Shown here: positions 1-13,708 of the stretch, piece after piece | Layout: every line of letters starts with the position of its first letter | Numbering within the stretch: the stretch's first letter is position 1 | Assembly: GCF_050908995.1 (NCBI RefSeq) | Contig: NC_135125.1 | Coordinates: forward strand, 8,643,011 to 8,707,010 | Direction of reading: 5' to 3' | Origin: Andrena cerasifolii | Taxonomy: Eukaryota > Arthropoda > Insecta > Hymenoptera > Andrenidae | DNA: 64,000 nucleotides | Program-made: the position numbers and the translations under genes | The notes under the pieces: generated by a model | What the model was told of the DNA's origin: nothing | Database searches by the model: none | What the model saw: the letters and a program-made list of their open reading frames with translations, nothing else

Positions 1-3000
1 AGGATGCCCTAGGAGGCGCCGCCGGAACGCACCGCTCGCGTTGCGTGCAAGTGTCTTTTTATTTAGCGGGGAAGAGGATTGCACGCCGGAGAGCGCTCCG
101 AGGGCTCTCCGCGGAGGGTTGGCCCTCGAGAATTCTCGCATCCCCCGTTAAGGAAAGGAAAGATACCCGAAACTGTCCAGCACTGCGATGCTGCCGCCGG
201 ATGGTTGGCGTCAATAATACCGAAGTGACGTAATCCTTTTGGAGGTTCGTTATTGGAGGATGTGTCATCCAATGGGGAGGGGTCGATACGGCAGCTGGGA
301 GGCGCGCGCGGTCTCAAAGTGTGCTCCAGGCACGCGTTGCGGCATCGCGCGGCTCGCCGCGCTAGTAGTGCGCCCCTGGAACCCCGATCGGCCAGGTCCG
401 ACAGCGACGAGGCAGCGAAAGAGAGCGAGAGCATACGAGGAGCGGTCGGAGGGAGGGAGGGAGGGGGGACAAGGCCCGAGAGCGAGCGCTGGAGGGGGGA
501 GAGCGGCGCAGAAGAACGGAGGGTGGAACACATCCTCGCGCTGGCGTCAGTTATTCGGCTTGCCGCTTACTTGCCGGGTGTAGTGCGCTTGTACCTTCCC
601 AGAGCCGTTGACACGCGAGATTCACGAACGAACTACGCCGGAGAGACACACTCGTCTAAACGTTCTCCGGTCAGAATAAAAAAGACCACACGGGAACGAC
701 ACCCAGTGCCACGCCGCGTAATCCTGTCCCCCCCTTGATGCCAGTAGTCGGGACCCCGCATTATTTGGATTAAGATAATGCAATAGTAAGTATACGATTG
801 TTTCCTTCTCTCTACGGTTTTATCGAGCGCCTCCGGTGTCCGCGGCCAGGTTCGATTGGAAACGCGTCGATAAAGTAGCGAGATAATTCTTCGAATACAG
901 CTTTGCGCTGTATATCGTCCGTACAGAGGTCGATCGTTGACAGTTGCGTGTCGTAGGATAATTTAGCTGGATGTTTAGGACATTCGGGCGAGTTAGGGTT
1001 TAATGGTAACGTGGTAATAAATTACGCCGGGGGAGGGGAAGGAGAAGCGGGGAAGGTTCTATCGTTTCTCGCGGAAGGGGAATGGGTATCGAAGTACAGG
1101 GAAGTAGGGTGGCGTTTCGAATTTCAAGATGTAACTATTTTTGACAATCGATCGGGTTTTGGCGGAACGGCCTCGAACGGCGGAGGGACGTCGAAATGGT
1201 AGATTCGAAAATATTGCGTAATTCGAGGAACGAACTAGGCGCGAGGAGACGCGGATGGGTACACAGTGGTGTCTCAGCTTCCACGAAATTCGTGCGTTTC
1301 TGGGGCTGCTGGGGATCCAGGTACACCTTCCGTATAGGTCAAGTTCAGGGGTCAATACCACGTAGCCGTTGAATCTCGAATAAAAGTGAATGCCGTAAAT
1401 GTAGCAATAGCACCGCGCACCGGCAGATCGATGGAGGTGCCTGGTGCGCTGGTGAACTTGGAAATTTCCCTAGCACACGCGCACTTCCTGCGCCGTACGT
1501 ACACCGTGCCCTATAGAGCGTCGTTTAGATTTTCATTAAAAACGCTCTCGATGGGAAATCGAAGGACGATGAATTTACTCGCTAGAAAGAAACGCGCAAT
1601 TTTACGTACAGCTCCAAGGAGACACATCGCGCCAGTGAAACGCGAACGATCCTCGAGGGTTCCTTACTTCCGCGACGATGGAGTCCGGAGTTTCTTTTAA
1701 CGGTTAAACACAAGAGGACGGAGAGTAGAGTGGAAGCGGATGATATTTTAGCTCGCTGGTGACAGGAGTTGTTGATTTACAGTCCGTTGCATCACGCGAG
1801 ATCAGCGAATGTAAATTAAACTTACCAAGGATTTCCTTGTTAATGGCACTTCTTTCGCGATAACGCGGATAGGCGATGTTTTAAATGCCACCACCGTGTT
1901 GGGTAACCGTATTGCAGAGTTGTAAAAATGAGATATAATATAAAGGAGTAAATATTCTAAACTTTTAGCTTCGCGCTTCTGAATCGAGAGTTACGTTCAA
2001 CTGAAATTAACGATTCTCGAATTATTTTCTCAATCACCATCGCGCGGCTACTATTTTGTAAATACACTCCCCTGTTAAGCTACTCGTCCGGATCTTCCCA
2101 CGTCCAATAACAACGTCTCACCTTTCACCGCGAAAGCTTGATAATAATACCGAGCGAGCAACGCCGCCCGTAAACAAGAGCGGACACGCGTGCATAATCG
2201 AGGGGCGCGCTTTCGTTCGATTAGCTTAATGAAGATGCACAGCATCGAACGGAATGGCAGCGTGCTTGCGACTCGATGCACGAGAGACGCGGCTAATGAA
2301 TAATATCGTAATTACACGGGCGCGCGACAGCCGATACGCTATCTCGAATGGAATTCTCGCGTCTCCGAGTTCCAACCCCACCGAGCGAGCAGCGCACCGG
2401 CGATAGGTGTCCCATTATTAGACCCCCGGAAAACGAATAAACGGCAGAGGTTTATTAATAGGCCGCGCAGGGCGGGACCTTTAAAATCGATCACGCGAAC
2501 GGACAGCCCCAGCTGCACGGAGACGACCTGTCGATGGATGCAGATTCCACGGGTAACAAGATACGCGATAGGATCGTGTCGGTTATTAGGTAATAGTGGA
2601 TCCCCCTGTCGAGGATGCTACGACCCTGATGAGGCTAATAAAAGTGACATCATTATCGCTCGCCGCAACGAGCTTTTAACCTACGTGGCTCGCTCTGATT
2701 TTCATAATCTGGTTCACATCGTACAACGCGCTCTCCACCTCCCCCATTCACTTTGCAGCTAATGTGCATCTCTCTCTCTCTCTCTCTGCACTAGGAAATT
2801 ACGAGTGACGCGGTCATCCGAATCGTCCGCTTTCCTTTAAACCGCGAGAGCCTCCCGAGGCCCCTCGCAATCGTATTATTACTCTTGCCTATCCTTGGAT
2901 GAGGTAAGCACTTAGAGAGCATATACCCGTGGAAAGAACAGGGAAGAGGGTAAAAGGTGCACCTAGCCCCCCACCCCGACGGTTCGCCTTCGTAAAGTAG

Positions 3001-4281
3001 ACCGGCGGAGGTCGCGCTATACCAGCCACGTCAGCTGGAAAGATCCTCTGTATCTCGATAAAGTCCCAGACCCGACGCCCAACACTTTGCTCCTCTTCCT
3101 GATCCGCGAGAGACTCGTTCCAACATCTCACCGTATCCTGTTGAATCATTTCCTCCAACCGGCCGCTCCGAACCCCAGACTAGCTATTGTGAATGTCTAC
3201 CTGGCGCTCCTTTAACCGTGAAAACCGTCGGGCCGAAAGATATTCTCTATTCTGAGAAATCTGCGCGGTGAAAATTGTTGCTATTCTTCGTTTTCCTTTC
3301 TACTTAAATCCACTTTTCCGCGAAAATGAAGCGCGATATCGAAAAATTTTATTCCTTTTCATCGGCTTGTTTACTCGCTGCAAGTCGAAAAGAAAGAGTA
3401 ACTTTTTCCCGTAGTCGCGCTGCATTCTCCGGAAAATCGATTTTGAAGGTCTCGACGCTGCGCCCTGGTGCGTATAGGAAAGCGTAGATACCACTTAGGT
3501 TCGATAACCCAAGATGAGTCGCCTAAGCTCACTTTTCAGTCATTAAACTCGCCGGAGACATTTGCATTCATTGAGCGTCGCGAAGGTACACGGCTAGAGC
3601 TACTATTCGGACGGCGCGGGGCGCGTGGGCGCCGCGCGGCTCTTTCGCAATTCGAAACAATTCCCGGCCGAGGGGGCAGCGACGAATTGTATTCGAGTAC
3701 TTGGAAACTGCTCGCTGGAAAGTGGCGTAAGGTCGCCGGTGCAAGTACGGCGATATGTATACCAGCCAGCGGCGTTGTAATTATTCATAGAGCCGCGTGC
3801 ATTCCGCGGCTGGCTGAATCTTCCCCATTGATCCCGCGACGGAGATTACGGTCGCGCGCGGCTTTATCCGCCTGGCCCGATCGGGGCCGATTGGAGCGCT
3901 CGTCAACGGGCCCCCGGAGCCATGGGAAACGGTGACGATGGAGGAAACCATCGAGACCACCGTTTTGCAGGCCTAGCGGTTTTGTTTTTCAAACGGACAT
4001 TGTTTTTAGCCGCGGATGAATCATCGCTCCCGGGGAATCGTGAGACGATCCGCGAAGGAATGCTGCCGGATAAGCGATAGAGAAAGCGGGACCGGGGATA
4101 GGAATCCCTCCGCGGCGATACCGCCTCCTGAATTACAGAAATTTCTCAATTAACGCGATCTTTCATTGCCAGCAATCCCTCCGGAACTGGTATTTGGCTC
4201 GGCTTGGAAGCCACTGCATCGGTCAGGCCGGAGAAGCGAAGTAGAAGCGCTACCGTAAACTGAGGGAACATTGGCAGCTAC

Positions 4282-4953
4282 TTAAGGGGACTAGGCAGAG
4301 AGAAAATCGATTTTTTTATTGCATTTTGCGAAAGTAGTATGCTTTCTGAATAAAATGCCGTTTCGTTTATCGTGAAATTCGCAAATTGTTGATTTGGTAG
4401 TTAAAAGGGTCAAGCGATAACTTGTAACGTCGCCTTTGTCCAGAAACTTTAAACGCGTTTTCCTCGAATCTTTTCTTTTCTCCTGGTTCTGCCGTATTCG
4501 CGAATGAACGGAGGTTCGGATCGACTTGAAAAAATTACAGGATCTATAAAACATGTGCCGTTCCCCTCGCAACCTATTATATGGTCTGTAGTAGTTGGAG
4601 ATTTTCATAAAAAAATTAAAAAGTCGCGGACTTTTAGAAACCCACAAACACGACTGAATTTTTCTTGAATTAATCGCCGTTTTTCGGCCACTAATTTAAT
4701 AAATCTGTTTTAATTTTAGTTTTCATTGGTTGCGCGGGAAACTACTTGAAATTGGATTACGTCGGTTTTTAAGACCAATATTACGGCAAAACCACAGAAG
4801 AACGTTAAAATATTTAACAGTACCAACTTTGTTTTAACCTCTATGATAATAATAAACACTGAATTACATATAATAAACATAATACATTTCGTTACAAAAT
4901 ACATTAAGAAGCAAGTGTTTCTTTCACGGAAAACGACTGTCTAGTCCCCTTAA
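4282..4953. mobile_element. TTAA-flanked non-autonomous DNA element, about 0.66 kb
   Basis: The left end at 4282 reads TTAA followed by GGGGACTAGGCAG. The right end, read inward on the other strand from 4953, is TTAA followed by GGGGACTAGACAG, so there is a 13-base terminal inverted repeat with one mismatch. TTAA target duplication is typical of piggyBac-type elements, but these tips do not begin with the usual CCC, so the superfamily is uncertain. The inside is AT-rich and encodes no transposase that I can recognise. Confidence 0.55.
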
Positions 4954-7900
4954 ATAACATGTATTAAAAAAGCAAAAGGACAGAAATGCATTTTGGCACT
5001 TTTAGTGCATTAAAAAAAGACGCAATGTTATGATAGGATACCTAAAGCAAATTTAAAAATGTTAACTTTTAAATATAAAATACAGAGTATAATAACAGAG
5101 AAATGTTCAAAAAACCTTCCAACGTTGCCCTCGTTTACGGTAAGTCTCAGAATGAGTCAAGTGTTAGTGGAGAACTAAGCGCCTTCGACGAAGTAGAAAT
5201 AAATTACAGATGATTCGGTTCGTTTCTGAACGGAGAGCACGTAGCAGTTCGATTCTACCGGGAAAGCAGCACGACACTGCGCTGCGTTGTAAGGAAACGT
5301 TACTAAGTAGTTCCATCTCGTTGCTAATAGTTTAGAGTAGAGTCTTCCTCCGCGTGCATCAGAGCGATCGTCGTTGACGCGATGAAACAATAGGGGCTGT
5401 TGCCGGGCTGCGGTTAAATTTTCAATGCACTCACGGGCAATCGAGCGACGGAAATGAGTTTAACAATGACTGCGGAGACGGTCCGGTTGCATAGGTGGCC
5501 TTGACAGTGATAAATAGATACCGCAGTTAGCGTTGCCTGTCGCCTGGATAGCCACAAGGAAACTCAAGCTCGCGAGCTTCTGCCTTCATGCCGCATCAGC
5601 CGTCCCGGTCGCCTCGCCGCGGCGCGATCCAGTTGAAGAGCTCTCGCGACGATACCCGGGACCTTCGGCTCCTCTGTTTACTCCTCTCTGGAGCAATTAG
5701 CCCGAATTAGCGGCCGTTCCGTCATAGCTTTATCCCGAAAGCTTCGTCTGAATTGCTCTCGCCGCGGCTGGAACCTGCTAAGCTAATAGAAATAATCGCG
5801 ACTGCTCGATCGCGTCTAACCGGTGGAGCGCTCGTTTCTTTTTGGGGTCAAGGAAGGCTTCCGCGGAATCGGTACACGAAACCACCGACGATGACTTCAG
5901 CTACTTCTCTCGTAACTCGTCCTCGGGGCGTTAAGAGCACTGGGGATCGTCGGCGATTAAATATTCCCGGCCCGTGACGCAACCGCTTTTAAAACTCGGA
6001 AATCGTGTTTGCTCGCGCAGGAGCATTGATAAAAGAACCGGTGTCGCGAGTGTGCCACGGAATAACCCTGCCTTCCTTCCCAGTCCGAGCGTTTCGTTAG
6101 CCAGACCGCCGGTAATAGCTTCCTCGAGGCGGATCACCCCCTCGGACGCGTTTACACGTGCCTCGGCGTCGAAGGTTACACCCCCTCGCGAATTTTCACC
6201 CAAAGCCCACTGCACCCAATGAATCACGTTCCCAGGGACCGCGTTATCGATTGCACGGTGGGGCAGGGATTTGTCGCCGGCCCTGCCCACCCCTTCTAAG
6301 TCTTCGAGATCGCAGGACTCGGTTCCAGAGAGTTAAGCGGTGTCATCGATGCCTAATGCTCTTCGCAGAGCTGTCGCCCCGATAGAGCTCGATAGTATCG
6401 TCGCTTTTACGGGACTGTTCATTGCGCTGCTCGGCCGAAGGTAAAGGAATAAAAGGGACGCTGCAGCGGAGAGCTCTTTGTTCCATTGTCCAAGTACCAG
6501 CGCACACATGCACGCACGCTGCTCGACAAACGCTAGCCCGAGGTGTCTCTCGTTCCGCGAGACGTCGCGCGCCCTCCCGGCACCTCCCTTCTTTCCTCGT
6601 TATTACCGCGGTCTGAAGGGCCCCGGTCGCGCCTTTTTTCCTTCCGTTTCGGCCCCGCGTACGCGCGCCACGCGCACGTGGCTAAGTAACCGCCCGACCG
6701 TAAAGAAGTGCCCCCTCGACTCCCCTCGAATTGGCCCCCGCGGGCGCGCGGGGGGTGTTATCATGGTAACGCTGATAGCGGCGGAAAGTCGATACCCGCC
6801 TCATTTCGTATTCAGCGGCAAGGGCATGCCCTATCTAACGGCGACGCGAGTCCCGCGTGTTTACCCTGCCGCCTGGGCGGCGCGGGGCCTCGGTGTCGCG
6901 CAGGAAGCGGCGCGTTATCAAACCGCTGCAATTGCAATAAGTAGCCCCGATTACTTGTGTACCGGAAAATTCGCGGCAATTTTTCTATCAGGCACGCTCC
7001 GGCCAGCGATTCTCTCACGCCGCGGGATATTATTTAATCTCACGCAGAGATTATGTGAATTCGAGAGGCGGTCGGGCCCCGTTCCGTGACCGCGAGAGAT
7101 TTCGCGAGACAGATACTCCCGCCGCGTGTAATAAACCGGATGAAACGTAGATCCGCTCTGCGGAATCGTCTGGAGTCTAAGGGAAGATCCACCTCGAGGT
7201 ACATCTGCTTAAAAACTCATTTCGTACCACTGGAAAAAAGCTCCGTTCCACGCTCTCCGATGCGATGTATTTCATCCCACCTTGATTCCTCAGCTCGCAC
7301 GCGGCTGCAGCGTAAACTTGTCGGGCGGTAGGTTTTACTGCGACAGTATCGTTTCCCGCGGCCGGTCGGGGGGGCCAGTAATCTATTTATCGGTGCATGT
7401 GTGTACCCTCGGAGAGTGGCCCCTTTCATGCGCAATCGAGCAAGCCCGCCACCTTTTGCGATACACGCGGCAGAGAGAGAGGTTTCGAATATCCCCGGCG
7501 GAGAGCAGCTTTTACCGGTCGTCTAAAACCTCCGACCTTCGGCGCGCGAGTCGTGTTCGCCGGCGCGATTACGAGCCAGCGCGGGGACAAGCGTCTCTGG
7601 ACGCCGGAGTCGTCCCGACGCGCGTCGCAGCGCCAAGGATAACGGCGAGGAGGCACCAGTAATTCTAATAAAACGTCCGCGCTTAGAGGCGACGTTCCCA
7701 CGCCGCGATAACGGCGGCGAACCTTGAATGCGCGGCACAATTGGAGCCGCGAGCTGATGTTTACCGACTAGCGAGATCGCAGTAACCTGGGGGCGTAAGC
7801 TAACACTGCGGGTAATGACGATCCGTCCAGCTGGATCTCCGAATAGGAAAGTGGACGTTGTCATCTCTCGCCCCAATGTGGGACCTGAAAAGCCGCGCCG

Positions 7901-9351
7901 ATTCCCTGGCTCTTCCGACGTGACGCGCTGTTTGTACCAGAAAACTAAGACACTTTCTCTTAGATTGCTGGCTCCCGAAGATTGGAGCATTCCGCAGCTA
8001 ATTCCCCGTGAAAGTCAATCATCTAATTTCGTCGGTAACGTTTCGCCGATACCTGCGCGTGACTCTCTTCTCTCGGTGTGCCGCTCTATCGGGGGCTGCT
8101 TAGGTGCGCGCCACGGGCAGGGCCAATTAGACACGAACGCGAGGTAGTCTCTGAAATTATAGATAATCAGGGGATCGCTCGAACTCGTTTCCTGCCGGGC
8201 ACACCACCTTCCACCAAAAAACTTGGACCTTTCTCGGTTTACCTCTCGGTGGAGATTGTATCTGGCGTTGTTAGGCCATTTAGAAAGCTGCGGCGGTGGA
8301 ACGAAAGGCTTGGTTTCAGTTATTCAATTGATTATACAGTCCCGTTGGCTGAATGGTGGAAATAGCGTTGGTTAGTCTTTGGAAATTCATTTCTTGGCAG
8401 ATTCAAAAGGGATGCAGTGGTGTCTGCGTTGCAGGATAATTTAGTGCAGAATATTGTATGTCCATTTTTAGTGTTTTTTGGGGGAAGAACAGTAAGGGAG
8501 AGTGGTGTGAAATCGACGCCTGATTTTGGACGTATTTACCAAAGTTTCCTTTGGAGTTTATAAAATATTTTACGGGTTTGTCACAAATATTTAAATACCT
8601 AGATTTAATATTTAACCTAATAATTTATATACCATACAGATGGCATAGCACAGAATACTAAAACTCATTCATCCCAGAACCACCTTTTGACCAGATACGC
8701 CCTTTCGAATTAACACGGCAGTATTTGTTGCGCATAAAAACTCATATTTCAGAAAAAGTGGACGTACAATATTTGTGTACTAAGCCATCGATATGCAAAT
8801 CCCTAAACCCGGGGATTCACCTGGAAGCTACGCTAAGCTATACTACGCTATGTCTGGCTGTGCTATAAACCATAAAACACAGCACAGCTTAGCTCAGCTG
8901 TTTGGTAGAAATGATTCCACAAGTATGTACTAAAACTAATTTTTTAAAACTTAGCATACCACATCATAGCTTAGCTTTCAGGTGGATTACCGGCTTTAGT
9001 ACCTTGAAATCCTCGCCAGAACTTCACTTTCTGTGCACCAGAAGTGGCCTTGAATGTCGACGATCAGTCTTTCCTCCTTTGATTATTACCACCATTAAAC
9101 TGTCTTTATCGCACGAATGACAGATCGATCCCCGAGTGATCCCAGCAGCCCGCGTATATGCATACATAATTACGTCGAAGGAAGTGTAGTAAACAGTGAT
9201 ATCAGCCGCCCGGTGACCGTCACAGGGGCATAAGCGTTGAATTTCATCCAGGCTCGCAGAGATAATCACGGGCCCTCTATACCGCGTCTCTTTTCATGCA
9301 TACCTTGCGGTACGATCTCAATTAAATGAACTCGCTGGTATGCCCGGGGCA

Positions 9352-9383
9352 TATAAAACTCCTCTGTACAGTTAAGGGTCAGT
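9352..9383 (+). promoter_or_regulatory. possible TATA-Initiator core promoter
   Basis: TATAAAA begins at 9352 and TCAGT spans 9379-9383, placing the Inr adenine (9381) 29 bases after the first T of the TATA box. That is close to the canonical insect spacing. No downstream coding exon can be assigned to it. Short motifs like these also occur by chance. Confidence 0.2.
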
Positions 9384-10795
9384 AGGTCGGCGTCGTATCA
9401 AATGAAATATACCGAATCCAGTCTGACCGAATTACACGAAGGACGCGAGTAGTCGCGTTAATAATGCATGCGGCATACATAGCGTGTATCCCTGTATATC
9501 TTGTCAACGGCGCGTCCGATGCATCCGTGACCAGGGCGCGCACAGCTTTGCCTCCCTCATTTTTTCTCCCTCCCCTCCCCAATTACGCTGTCTGGCGCGC
9601 GGTGTTCGATTGCCCCGATCCGCCCGGTGGTATTGAATTCCGGCGAGCAATCTATCGCAGAGGAGAATCGCGCCGGGTCCGGTACTCTTTTCGAAAACAA
9701 TCGAGAGCCCCCCCGGATCGCCTCGTACGAAGCAATTTGTTCCCGCGAACTTCCCAAATGACGATTTCGCGGAGATTAAATTGCCCAGGGACGAGAAAAT
9801 GATAGACGACCCTGGAGGAGGGAACGCTTTGATCGTACTGGATGGATTCAATTAACCCGTCTCTGACCGATGTCACCGGGGCCTGTCCAGGCGGAAGGAC
9901 CGCGGAGAATTCTCCCCATTTTCCAGACTATTGATCGCTCTTAAATGCAATTTGTAGCCTCGGATTTAAAGGCGATCTGTGGCTCGATTCGCTGGGTCGG
10001 CGGTGCCGCGTGGAAGGCGGAGGGTCGGGGGAATTATGTAATGCGAATTCTCGGGCGGTCGGTTTGAGTCGTGCCGGAGGAAAGTGGGGAATTCTCGCAG
10101 CGATTCTTCTCTCCGCGCACGTAGGATCCCGGGCGCGAAACGAAAACAAGCGGGGATGTTCGTCTCCTGTGAATATAAATTCCCCCGCCTTACTCGGGCC
10201 CGATGAGAGACCAGGCGCAAAAACACGAGGCGCCTTTTAACTCGTGCCTGAGACATTATCGCAGGCGCTCGGCGTATCGAGGAACCGGTTGCAATCGACG
10301 TCGATGGTAGCCCGTTGACAGCCCACCTACTACGGGCAACGTGGTTCGCTCTTCATCCCCCATTATATACGATCGAGTAGCGATAAACTTGATCGACAGA
10401 TGCGACGCGGGACTTTCACTGTCACGGTCAAAACGTTTAACCCCGCGGAGCTGGCTTTTCTGCTGGCAGCGGGGGCTCGCGGGTGTCGGGGATAGTGTGT
10501 CGATCAAAGTTTGTCCCTAAAAGTTGATGTAGTAGTGTAAGTGGAGGTTTAGAATTGTAGGGCACAGGAAAAGTAACTCGGAGAGTAAGGGATTGTAGAA
10601 GAGGCATTTGAGGAACTTGCAGAGAGAGGGTGCAACTCCTTTTTTACAGTTTTTGAGTTGTGACGTGTATGTGAAAAATATTTTAGAACTTTTGGCGCGT
10701 GTTTCATGCAAATCCGATAAGAAATCAGCAATTTGTTGGAAATAAATAAAAATAGAGATATTAATATTACTATTCAGAATATAGAAATATTAATA

Positions 10796-11207
10796 GTTAT
10801 TGAGTTGATAAGTTTTTATTTCTATTTTTGGTAGAAAAATATTCTATAATAAAAATATTAATTTTTATTTCTATTTTTGGTGAATAAAAATATTAATAAT
10901 AATTAATATTAATATTTTTATATTTGATAAGTTGTTACTTCTATTTTTGGTAGAAAAATATTCTACAATAAAAATATTAATAATAATTAATATTTTTATT
11001 ATAGAATATTTTTCAATTATTATTAATATTTTTATTCTAGAATATTTTTCCACCAAAAATAGAAATAAAAATTAATATTTTTATTCACCAAAAATAGAAA
11101 TAAAAATTAATATTTTTATTCACCAAAAATAGAAATAAAAATTAATATTTTTATTATAGAATATTTTTCTACCAAAAATAGAAATAAAAACTTATCAACT
11201 CAATAAC
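10796..11207. repeat. AT-rich fold-back element with about 100-base arms
   Basis: The left arm starting near 10796 and the right arm ending near 11207 are reverse complements over roughly 100 bases with almost no mismatch. The unit 'CTATTTTTGGTRRAAAAATATT' and its variants recur several times inside in both orientations, so the interior is itself a nest of smaller inverted and direct copies. No coding content. It is best read as a non-autonomous fold-back element or MITE, recently inserted or kept homogeneous given the arm identity. Confidence 0.75.
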
Positions 11208-11281
11208 TACTACTTACTGTGTGAAAATATATATATCTTGAATTACTCTTCTCTTTTTAACGCGAAGTCAAAGCAATACTC

Positions 11282-11360
11282 TTATAAACAGTTTTTTCTA
11301 ATTTACCCGAACTTGGTAAATATGGAGCTGCACCCCTCTTGGCGCAAGGTGCTCAATTAG
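11282..11360 (+). repeat. fragment of a dispersed repeat shared with 48.8 kb
   Basis: About 79 bases ending in GCGCAAGGTGCTCAATTAG match, in reverse orientation, the left end of the element at 48824-49233. That element carries the same tip as its terminal inverted repeat. This copy looks truncated, because no opposite tip was found nearby. Confidence 0.6.
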
Positions 11361-13530
11361 ATGAAGCCAAAGAGAGATCCAACAGAGAAATCGAATACTC
11401 CATCTCTGACACACTGAATTAAAAAGTCTCAGGTTTGAAGGTCTCAGGAGTGACGTGTCTGTCGTATCGATAGCAAGAATGATTGGAATTCAAAGTGTTC
11501 CTTCTGTTTCCACGGCCTGCAGATATTATTAAACGCAGCGATCACTCTCCTGCATAAACTCTGGTATTTTGATCGTTTAATTTGCCGCAGCTACGTTACC
11601 TTTCACAGCCGAATCTCTTTCCTGCTTCTATGCAAAAGCAGACGGGGCTAGGGAGGGGGAGGGATTTTATTGCCAGTCATTCAGCGTGCCCGACCGACCA
11701 TCGCCGGCTCTAGCGTTTCGCGTAGAGCGAACAATGAGATATCTACCGGCATCGAACTCTTTTTCTCGTGGCTGTTCGATTGGCGGTGGAACAATACCGG
11801 TGGAAACTACGCGCCAGAACGGAAACGTTTCGTCAGCTATGTCCACTAGAACGACCGTAGCCGAGGCCCCGTCGCGAAATTTTTCCGTCTGAAACTGTTG
11901 CGCCGCTCGAAACCGCTCTATCAGAGGGGATCACCTTTCACGGCGGAAAAAGCGAGCTGGAAACAGTTGGGTGAAAACAGCCCACGCTCTTTTCTTCCCG
12001 AAGTCACATTCCACTGGCTATATAGAACTGAAAATAATTAGGGGAACGCGGTTTCTGAGCGGCTCAGGAGAGTGAATCGAACGCGCGCGCAGATGAAAGA
12101 TTGTTGCATACTTTAGTCAGGCCGGCCACGCCGCGAGCATATGATTAACGCGCACTAATTTCAACGAGGCCTTGGAATTCGTTAATTTAATTTCTCCCGT
12201 GAAACTGATCCGTATTGTGCCCCGGGAATCGTTCAAAATGGAAAATAAAACGCGGGCGCCCCTTTGTCCCTTTGAAAGCGATGCCTTTGTTCGGCCTTTT
12301 ACGCAACAGGACAAAGAGAGGCCCACTTCTTTGCGACCTTTAATCTCTTTCACTCGGCAAAGTGGATTAGGTGCAGGAGCGTCGTGATTTTCAATTTACT
12401 TCCAAAATTAGTCACCTATTTTCTAAGAAGTATTTAGCAAACTTAATGGTTTTTTAAAGTTAACTCAAGAGTAAACACAGTATTTCAGTGCTTGAAATTT
12501 TTAAGGCTATTTTTTTAACATTCAAAGCATCTGAAGGTTCTGTATAAGCCACGTTCAGAGCTTTGTGCTGACTCCGACGATCAGATAGAAATTCTCAAAC
12601 GAAGAGGAAAGGGGGCCCAGCACAGTGGGCCAGCGAGCGTTATAAAATAAGTGTATTATCACGTAAACGGATACGCCACGGAACCGTTACGGTAACTCGT
12701 ATCGAAGATACGTACCGGGTGCAGCTTGAGCTAACTGGTGCGTCCACCGTTTACCTGGGACCAACGATTCCGCGACGCAACACTTCCAACGGTACATAAA
12801 TAAATCTCAGCGAGCCGAATTAATCGTCAACCTCTCCAAACAGTTAAGAATCGGGGGCACGCGACTCGATTCGTAGAAAAATAGGACAGAGGATCACTCT
12901 TTATACGTTTCTTATATCAAGGAAACTTTGTTGCACGGTTTCGAGAAGGGTATCCTATTCGGCGAGGCCGAGCTGCGCTTCAGCGATAAGCTATGCCGAA
13001 ATCCAACGTTAAGGGAATGAGAGATCCCTCTTCCGCGTCGGGGATTCAATGATATCAAATGTATTCGACCGTGAATACGATATATAGAAGTGACCCTCGC
13101 GCGTTCCGCGTATTTACAAGTTGTTTCATTTCTCCTCGGCATTAACCGAAGCGAAAACACGGGCCAGGAGCGCGAGGCGGAGCGCGCGCGAGAGATCCAG
13201 TTATGCTCGGGCTGTGTTAAAGACACGCTCCGTAAGCAGGAAACATAATCACAAAGAGAGCCAGGGGTACTACTGTTACAAAAGTTAAGGTCGCTGGAAC
13301 ACGGCACAACTGAAATATTACGTAACGCGTCGCGCTTATCCTCACGATCCATGGGGATTTCAATGGGCGCTAGTTGGATCTTTCGGCGAGCTGTGGCGGC
13401 TTAAAAAAATTAATAAACAATTGGTGTTTACACACTGAGCGGCGAAGGTATCCCGAAATAGCGATTCTAATTCTAGCAAGTTTGTTTGCAAAGTAAATAT
13501 TTGGGTACTCTTGGATAATACTTTCGATGT

Positions 13531-13708
13531 ACAGTGGCAAGCATTAATATTCGCACACTTTTTAAAATCGCATAACTTTTTTAGAATCGGTCCAAACAAC
13601 TTGAGTTTTTTTCAGAAGCTAGAAGGATTAGTTTGCTAACTGACGCGTTTCGACGTTTTGAAAGAAAATGTATTTGGTTGGAATAGCGAAAAGAATAGTA
13701 AAGGTCGA
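13531..13708 (+). repeat. second fragment of the dispersed repeat shared with 48.9-49.1 kb
   Basis: This segment, running from ACAGTGGCAAGC to AGTAAAGGTCG, aligns in reverse orientation with 48943-49122 over its whole length, with scattered substitutions. Shared stretches include TTTTTAAAATCG, GAATTAGTTTGCTAA-like and GGAATAGC. It is a copy of the interior of the same transposon-like family and carries no coding information that I recognise. Confidence 0.6.

Noticed and set aside
6478..7089. 203-codon open frame on the plus strand
   Set aside because: Lies in CpG-rich DNA with long frames on several phases; composition is Arg/Pro/Ala-heavy and unlike any domain, and there are no splice sites that extend it.
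8800..9000. Apparent palindrome around CTAAGCTAT words
   Set aside because: Pairing is too broken and rests on a degenerate short-word repeat; no tips or target duplication could be defined.
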